Part shown: positions 61,501-64,000 of the stretch, piece by piece
Layout of the letters: the number at the start of each line of letters is the position of its first letter
How positions within the stretch are numbered: position 1 is the stretch's first letter
Source of the DNA: Tridacna crocea
Taxonomy: Eukaryota > Mollusca > Bivalvia > Cardiida > Cardiidae
DNA length: 64,000 nucleotides
Reading direction: 5' to 3'
NCBI GenBank assembly: GCA_943736015.1
Contig: OX031057.1
Location: 45,532,501-45,596,500, forward strand
Made by a program: the position numbers and the translations under genes
Notes under the pieces: model-generated
What the model was told of the DNA's origin: nothing
Databases searched by the model: none
What the model saw: the letters and a program-made list of their open reading frames with translations, nothing else

Positions 61501-62692
61501 GAATGATTATTCTGACTTTAAGTTATTTTTAATTTATTTTTGTGCATCAGGCTTTTTTATGTTGAAGACTGAAAAGTCCAACCTCCATTTTTACAGGGTC
61601 CATGGGCCCTCATCTTGTTTTCTTCCACAGGTCCTATCTCCTTTTTAATAGGTGCCAGACCTCTCACCAGCGCTATTTTTCAGCCCTGAACTCTAGATAA
61701 CTGAACACTTTTTGTGACTGTTAACCTGTGTTAACCAAGCATTTCTCTTTATTCCATAATGTTTTCAAAAGATTTCGGTCCCAGGTTTGTTTAAGAAATA
61801 ATCTTCTTTCTATCGTGGTATATCGTTCAATAAACCACAGTTGTGAGTTATGAGGCACAATAAATAATCCACGAGGGCAATAGCCCGAGTGGGTTATTCA
61901 TTGCGCCTCATAACTCACAACGTGGTTTATTGAACGATATACCACGATAGAAAGAAGATTATTTTGATTCTAACATGGCCAATTCTTAATGAAAGGAAAA
62001 CAAGTTCAAACTGAGAGTAAAAACGCGGATGAAGATTATGTTCCATTGAATAACCCACTCATTGAATGACGTCATTCGATATAGGATGACGTCACTCTAC
62101 ATGGATTGTTGCAGATTTTACCACGTTTTCCTTGCACTGTGTTTATAGAGCCAAAGTTGCGTGTCATGTTAGAATTATCTTTTTAACACAATCCTGTCTT
62201 CTAACAACCCTTAGGTAGAGGCCTTTTGAAAACATTGTGGGAAAAGGAGAAACTGCTGGTAACCAGCATTTTCTCCTTTTCCCACAATGTTTTCTACCTT
62301 ATCAAATACAAATTTCCTCATTTGAGTTGCTTTTGAAATGCCATCTGTAAGTGATTTGAATTTAAACAGGTCTACACTTTTCTTGTGTGGTAAAGGGTTA
62401 AGATAATGAAAAAAAAAGAAAGTTTATAATTTGATTATGTTTATACACGTATAATGAGTTCTCATTATCTCCCTTTAATGTTCAGTCCAGAGAGGACCGA
62501 TATAAAAATGCACATAATTTTGAGGATTCTGGAGAAACAAATTTTGCCAAAAAAGTCAAGTTAGATGGAAGATTAACTGGAAGTTTACTAGAAAGACAGC
62601 AGACAGCTTTGTTGCCATGGAAACAAAAAGTCAAGGTCTTTGAAACATATGAAGGTGTTGGAAATACTGACAGGTTGTCTTGTTGGATTGTG
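50366..62692 (+). CDS. CMTR2: cap-specific mRNA (nucleoside-2'-O-)methyltransferase 2, 5' six exons
   Basis: CMTR2 methylates the 2'-OH of the second transcribed nucleotide of capped mRNA (cap2), using SAM in a Rossmann-like RrmJ-type domain. Exons 50366-50840, 52809-53014, 54998-55195, 57475-57598, 59177-59436 and 62486-62692 join in frame into 490 residues; the human protein has 770, so about 280 lie off the right edge. Visible motifs are TQAWCKF (Lys118), the SAM loop [17 protein letters not shown] (139-155), [16 protein letters not shown] (Asp231), [10 protein letters not shown] (Lys271) and [16 protein letters not shown] (Glu308). These give the K-D-K-E set of cap 2'-O-methyltransferases. 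The start has TTTTATACAG four bases before the ATG, which suggests a spliced 5' UTR. All introns contain MITEs. Confidence 0.93.
51207..51780 (+). repeat. two tandem tRNA-related SINE-like copies in CMTR2 intron 1
   Basis: Both copies start GTAGACC-CTCC-TGCATGCATGGCTTCATCCC (near 51207 and 51548), about 340 bp apart. Each continues to a B-box-like word (GGTTTGAATCC at 51322, GGTTCAAATCC at 51667) and CTTTGTTCATAAGA. A G-rich run (51505-51540) separates them. Confidence 0.6.
51990..52170 (-). mobile_element. TTAA MITE, class A, decayed
   Basis: The core GGAAAAGGAGAAAATGTTTG with a weak right arm is recognisable. The ends are lost. Confidence 0.5.
52420..52700 (-). mobile_element. TTAA MITE, class A, with an inserted T46 run
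   Basis: ATGCTTTACTGAACAATCC and CAGGAGCC precede 46 consecutive T (52471-52516), then AGCCTTTTGAAAACATTG resumes. AGCC is present on both sides of the run, suggesting a target duplication or slippage. Right end AAAGAGTTAA at 52700. Confidence 0.65.
52809..53014 (+). CDS. CMTR2: CMTR2 coding exon 2
   Basis: 206 nt after TTTTTATAG. It encodes [20 protein letters not shown] through [13 protein letters not shown] to DVDVNL. The donor that keeps the conserved NLVTADGS reading is GTGACT, a weak 5' site; the V-T codons themselves look duplicated across the junction (GTGACT here, GTAACT at the next exon start). Confidence 0.9.
53117..53344 (+). mobile_element. TTAA MITE, class C, first of a triplet
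   Basis: Termini CACTTTCCCAAACGAC and GTTTGGGAAAGGG, 100 bp after CMTR2 exon 2. The right TTAA 53341-53344 is shared with the class A element that follows. Confidence 0.9.
53341..53569 (+). mobile_element. TTAA MITE, class A, middle of a triplet
   Basis: It shares TTAA with a class C copy on the left and a class B copy on the right (53566-53569). The interior belongs to the GGCTCAGATGATAC sub-variant. Confidence 0.9.
53566..53794 (-). mobile_element. TTAA MITE, class B, last of a triplet
   Basis: The reverse-oriented class B copy begins CCCTTTACTCCATAAGGC and ends CTATGTAGTAAAGGGTTAA. Core GGTGAAATTGCTCGTCACGAG and near complement. Confidence 0.9.
53845..54072 (+). mobile_element. TTAA MITE, class A, diverged
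   Basis: The left end TTTTTTACTTAGTAGC is decayed. Core GCTGGTTATCAGC with good arms, right end GTTTAGTACAATGTTGA. Confidence 0.7.
54525..54730 (+). mobile_element. TTAA MITE, class A/C, diverged
   Basis: CATTCTCTTTCCCAACTGGAC left, GCTGGTTACCAGTATTTCC centre. It is interrupted at CAGCACTCC by the start of the next copy. Confidence 0.6.
54725..54951 (+). mobile_element. TTAA MITE, class A
   Basis: ATCCCTTTACCTGACGAC left with TTAA lost, GTGTGGTAAAAGGTTA right. Strong inner palindrome. It ends 47 bp before CMTR2 exon 3. Confidence 0.8.
54998..55195 (+). CDS. CMTR2: CMTR2 coding exon 3
   Basis: 198 nt, phase 0, acceptor TTTTTAAAG, donor GTAATA. It encodes [20 protein letters not shown] to NCVFRE and holds the catalytic Asp and second Lys. 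Confidence 0.92.
55260..55358 (+). mobile_element. TTAA MITE deletion derivative
   Basis: About 100 bp. Left outer arm lost, the palindrome reduced to GGAGAGGGTTCTCTCC, right end TTGTTAAGGGGTTAA. Confidence 0.5.
55420..56285 (-). mobile_element. pearl/Helentron-like element with tandem core
   Basis: Units of about 150 bp (ATGGGCTTATATAGGG, GCCCAAATTATAGCCC, GGGGTCACAAGT) are the complement of those at 10295-11237. The right end has the hairpin AGGGCTGTCATAGCCC followed by TCTTGTT. It lies in CMTR2 intron 3. Confidence 0.65.
56476..56701 (-). mobile_element. TTAA MITE, class A, paired
   Basis: The left end is GTAACCGTTTACCACAC. The right end GGTATAGAGCTAA shares CTAA (56698-56701) with the next, oppositely oriented copy. 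Confidence 0.82.
56698..56926 (+). mobile_element. TTAA MITE, class A, paired
   Basis: It starts at the shared CTAA (a mutated TTAA) and ends GTGGTAATGGGTTAA. Since the shared site carries one substitution for both elements, the change came after both were in place or the target was CTAA. Confidence 0.85.
57030..57120. repeat. dispersed repeat with GCAGGCTGACCTG
   Basis: GTCAGCCTGCC and GCAGGCTGACCTG form a small inverted pair, followed by TGTGTCAAAACTTATTGC. Related words recur near 26790 and 58530, so this is probably a decayed family. Confidence 0.45.
57214..57398 (-). mobile_element. TTAA MITE, class A, internally deleted, beside exon 4
   Basis: TTAACCCATTTCCACAC left, GTTTGGTAATGAGTCAA right. 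About 45 bp of palindrome is missing (GTGGGAATGTTTTCTAC). Confidence 0.85.
57475..57598 (+). CDS. CMTR2: CMTR2 coding exon 4
   Basis: 124 nt, acceptor ATTGAAG, donor A|GTAAGT. It encodes [20 protein letters not shown] and [21 protein letters not shown]. It is hemmed in by a MITE ending 76 bp upstream and a palindromic element starting about 10 bp after the donor. Confidence 0.92.
57609..57991 (+). mobile_element. palindrome-plus-tail element, copy 1
   Basis: 57615-57778 is an imperfect palindrome (AATAATCTTCTTCC...AAGATTATT, with CAATAAACCAC and TGGTTTAT). It is followed by a tail of about 210 bp shared with 61793-62180. The tail has one intact TGACGTCA and one mutated to TGATGTCA. It starts about 10 bp after the CMTR2 exon 4 donor. 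Confidence 0.75.
58180..58413 (-). mobile_element. TTAA MITE, class A, diverged
   Basis: TTAAATTCCTTACCAGAC left, TTTGGTAATGAGCAAA right. The axis reads GCTATTGACAAGC. Confidence 0.7.
58690..59132 (-). mobile_element. TTAA MITE, class A, host of a class B insertion
   Basis: The left part 58690-58820 includes the whole palindrome (GTTGGTAACCAAC) and stops at TCTACTCTTC. The right part from about 59038 resumes TTTCAGTAATGAGCCAC and ends GTAAAGAGTC. Confidence 0.8.
58821..59037 (+). mobile_element. TTAA MITE, class B, nested in class A
   Basis: It begins TTAACCCTTTACTCCATAG. The core GGTAAAATTGCTCGTGACGAG is near-perfect. The right terminus is degraded (GCCTTGTGTAAATC), so the second TTAA is missing. 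Confidence 0.82.
59177..59436 (+). CDS. CMTR2: CMTR2 coding exon 5
   Basis: 260 nt, acceptor CTTATAG, donor GTAAGC. It encodes [20 protein letters not shown] onward to RLLKAIK. It corresponds to the region after the catalytic domain (IPDSFLKRHEEC in the human protein). Confidence 0.9.
59474..60272 (-). mobile_element. TTAA MITE, class A/C, host of a retroposon-like insertion
   Basis: The left part 59474-59562 runs from TTAACTCTTTCCCAAAC to AATGCTGGTA. The right part from 60113 runs TGCTGGTAACAAGCAC to TTTGGTAATAGATTGAA. The insertion hit the palindrome axis. Confidence 0.85.
59563..60112 (-). mobile_element. retroposon-like element with three internal repeats and an 8-bp target duplication
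   Basis: TGCTGGTA occurs on both sides (59555-59562 and 60113-60120). The left end CAAATAAATACAAATACAAA reads on the minus strand as a TTTG/TTTA-rich 3' tail. Three units of about 155 bp share AGTTCAAGATCAGACTGCAC and GCATATATCGTGCACTCTG. No reverse transcriptase is encoded. Confidence 0.7.
60270..60506 (+). mobile_element. TTAA MITE, class A, paired
   Basis: TTGAATCTTTACCAAAC joins directly to the preceding copy's TTGAA. The axis carries a small insertion (GGTTGTCCTGCTTATCAGC). Right end GTTTGGTCAAGGGTGTAA. Confidence 0.78.
60507..60734 (+). mobile_element. TTAA MITE, class A, with duplicated right inner arm
   Basis: AACCTTTACCAAATG left. The right arm AGCCAGCATTTTCTCC-type sequence occurs twice (60645-60664 and 60668-60690). 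Right end GTGTTAAAGGGATAA. Confidence 0.75.
60765..61792 (+). mobile_element. TTAA MITE, class A, host of a hAT-like insertion
   Basis: The left part 60765-60808 runs TTAACTTTTTCCCCACAC...TTTTAGACTGG. The right part 61730-61792 runs TTAACCAAGCATTTCTC...TTTTCAAAAG...GGTCCCAGGTTTG, where the palindrome-plus-tail element then begins. Confidence 0.6.
60809..61688. mobile_element. hAT-like non-autonomous element, 880 bp
   Basis: The ends CAGGGCTAAAAAATAG and CTATTTTTCAGCCCTG are inverted repeats of 16 bp with one mismatch. CAGGG-type ends are usual for hAT elements. No clear 8-bp target duplication can be seen, and no transposase frame is present. Confidence 0.6.
61793..62180 (+). mobile_element. 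palindrome-plus-tail element, copy 2 (less diverged)
   Basis: 61796-61963 is a near-perfect palindrome with arms of about 75 bp (AATAATCTTCTTTCTATCGT... and complement, inner CCACGAGGGC / GCCCGAGTGG). It is followed by the same tail as copy 1. The tail holds two TGACGTCA words at 62067-62074 and 62087-62094. Confidence 0.8.
62183..62401 (-). mobile_element. TTAA MITE, class A
   Basis: TTAACACAATCC left, shortened at the terminus. GTGTGGTAAAGGGTTAA right. Strong core about GCTGGTAACCAGC. It ends 84 bp before CMTR2 exon 6. Confidence 0.85.
62486..62692 (+). CDS. CMTR2: CMTR2 coding exon 6
   Basis: 207 nt, acceptor TGTTCAG, donor GTGAGT. It encodes [20 protein letters not shown] and a segment with [18 protein letters not shown]. 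Fit to human CMTR2 is weaker here, around the linker to the second domain, so the exact acceptor (TTCAG or the CCAG five bases on) is less certain. Confidence 0.78.
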
Positions 62693-62713
62693 GTGAGTGA
62701 TAAATTAAGTTTA

Positions 62714-62942
62714 TTAACCCATTACCACACAATCCCTACTTTTGACGCCCCTGAGAAAGAACCCGTTTGAAAACACTGTAGGAAAAGGAGAAAATGCTGG
62801 TAACCAGCAGCTTCTCCTTTTCCCACAGTGTTTTCTACCCTTCCCAGAACAAATTTCAATTTTTCAGTCACCTTTATTTTGTCGTCTGCAAATACTTTCG
62901 ATTTGAACCAGTCTAAAATTTTGTCGTGTGGTAAAGAGTTAA
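62714..62942 (-). mobile_element. TTAA MITE, class A, near-intact
   Basis: It begins 21 bp after the exon 6 donor. Termini CCCATTACCACAC and GTGTGGTAAAGAG. Very similar to 16363 and 17511. Confidence 0.9.
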
Positions 62943-63013
62943 ATTTTTTAATACCAATCTGAACCCCAGCCTAGTACTAGTACAAAGATGTAAATTTTGG
63001 AGCAGTTGCTATG

Positions 63014-63242
63014 TTAACCCTTTACCCCATAAGGCATTTCTATTGTATCTCTAATTGACCCTAAATAACACCAAGGATGAAGCCGTTTCTTATGTGTATA
63101 TGACACGTTTTGAGAGCATAGAAAACATTGTGACAAAAGGTGAAATTGCTCGTGACGAGCAATTTCACCTTTTGTCACAATGTTTTCAAAAGGCTCCTAC
63201 AAGCAATGCGTAGAAACGAGTATCTATGGAGTAAAGGGTTAA
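63014..63242 (-). mobile_element. TTAA MITE, class B, near-intact
   Basis: Both TTAA sites are present. Core GGTGAAATTGCTCGTGACGAG and complement without mismatch, the least worn class B copy. Confidence 0.92.
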
Positions 63243-63280
63243 AGATGCAATTCTCTTCAAAGCAGAGTAAAGCACCAGCA

Positions 63281-63474
63281 ATCCTTTATCACACAATCAG
63301 AAGTTTTAACAACCTTGAGGGAGCAGGCTTTTGAGATTATTGAGGGAAACGGAGAATACTTTCCTTTTCCCACAATGTTTTCTACCATTTTTAAGACAGA
63401 TAGCATCATTTTTGGTGCAGTGAATCTGTTGTTTTGAATTTGGACAAGTCTGAATTTTGTTGTTTGGTAAAATT
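63281..63474 (-). mobile_element. TTAA MITE, class A, diverged
   Basis: ATCCTTTATCACACAATC left, GTTTGGTAAAATTT right. About 25 bp is missing at the axis. Confidence 0.65.
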
Positions 63475-63806
63475 TAGGACAATTTACGAAAAATTTCTTA
63501 TTTTGATTGTTGTTTGCTTATAAGTTGAAAATGATCATGAAAGAAACAAGAAAGCAGTTGTGCCTTTCACTAGTTCCTGAAAGTTTTGTGACATGTCACA
63601 AGTCATTCATCTAAAATTTTAGCATGCATTGAATGATTTTGGAACCATCCTAGCCAAATATAGATTAGCAGCAATGATAAGTAACACATTTGATACTGAA
63701 GTCATAAGAAAATGTTAAAACTTTGTAGGAAAATGAGAATAATTTTCTCATTTATGTAGGAATAAAGAATTCAGAGGTGCTAATGATCTGCTATAGTCTC
63801 CATTTC

Positions 63807-64000
63807 AACTCTTTAACATATAATGAAATTTTTGATTGAACCAAATTGAAAGTATTTTTAGACAAATTAATTAAACATAGCTTAAATGATTGTATATTTC
63901 TATGATAGGGTGGAAAACTTGTGGGAAATGAAGAAAATGGTGGTTACTAGCACTTTCATCTTTTTCCACAATTTTTCATTAATCTTTCTCTTTACCAAAC
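63807..64000 (+). mobile_element. TTAA MITE, class A, cut by the window edge
   Basis: TTTCAACTCTTTAACATATAATG left. Centre GGTGGTTACTAGCACTTTC. The last bases, CTCTTTACCAAAC, may already begin another copy. Confidence 0.6.

Overview
The window is nuclear DNA of an invertebrate animal, AT-rich and intron-rich, most likely a mollusc and probably a bivalve. The grounds are two genes split into small exons with animal-type GT..AG junctions, several long tandem-core elements resembling the pearl/Helentron families described in bivalves, tRNA-derived SINE-like repeats, and very many short palindromic elements. Nothing looks bacterial. The species cannot be named from this sequence alone.

Two protein genes are well supported. 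On the minus strand, twelve exons between 28706 and 14340 join in frame into a 425-residue PLP-dependent kynurenine aminotransferase / cysteine-S-conjugate beta-lyase, closest in sequence to vertebrate KYAT3. The catalytic lysine, the NPNNP loop and the cofactor-binding Asp/Tyr are all present. On the plus strand, six exons from 50366 to 62692 encode the first 490 residues of CMTR2, the cap2 mRNA 2'-O-ribose methyltransferase, with its K-D-K-E catalytic set; the rest lies beyond the right edge. The two genes diverge across about 21.7 kb. A tiny possible first exon of a third, leftward gene sits at 206-223. I see no functional link between the enzymes.

The rest is mostly repeats. The dominant component is a family of about 220-230 bp elements, roughly 75 to 80 whole or broken copies, each flanked by TTAA and each holding a central near-perfect palindrome. 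The TTAA flanks and CCC..GGG termini fit piggyBac-type MITEs. At least four sequence classes (A, B, C and an unrelated D) are distinguishable. They often sit back to back sharing one TTAA, and other elements have inserted into them, so relative ages can be read.

By region: 1-9.9 kb, MITEs plus a TIR element at 991-1360, a mariner-like MITE at 5455-5712 and a pearl-like array at 7543-8640; 10.3-12.9 kb, two more tandem-core elements; 14.3-28.7 kb, the KYAT3-like gene, its introns filled with MITEs and one 1.5 kb tandem-core element; 29-41.8 kb, nested insertions and unannotated sequence; 41.95-48.92 kb, a 7 kb minisatellite of 39-bp units that reverses orientation at about 47085; 49-64 kb, CMTR2 with repeat-filled introns.

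The most unusual features are the inverted minisatellite grown inside a MITE with unit-like sequence on both flanks, the MITE clusters sharing TTAA, and an in-frame duplicated splice acceptor in the KYAT3-like gene.
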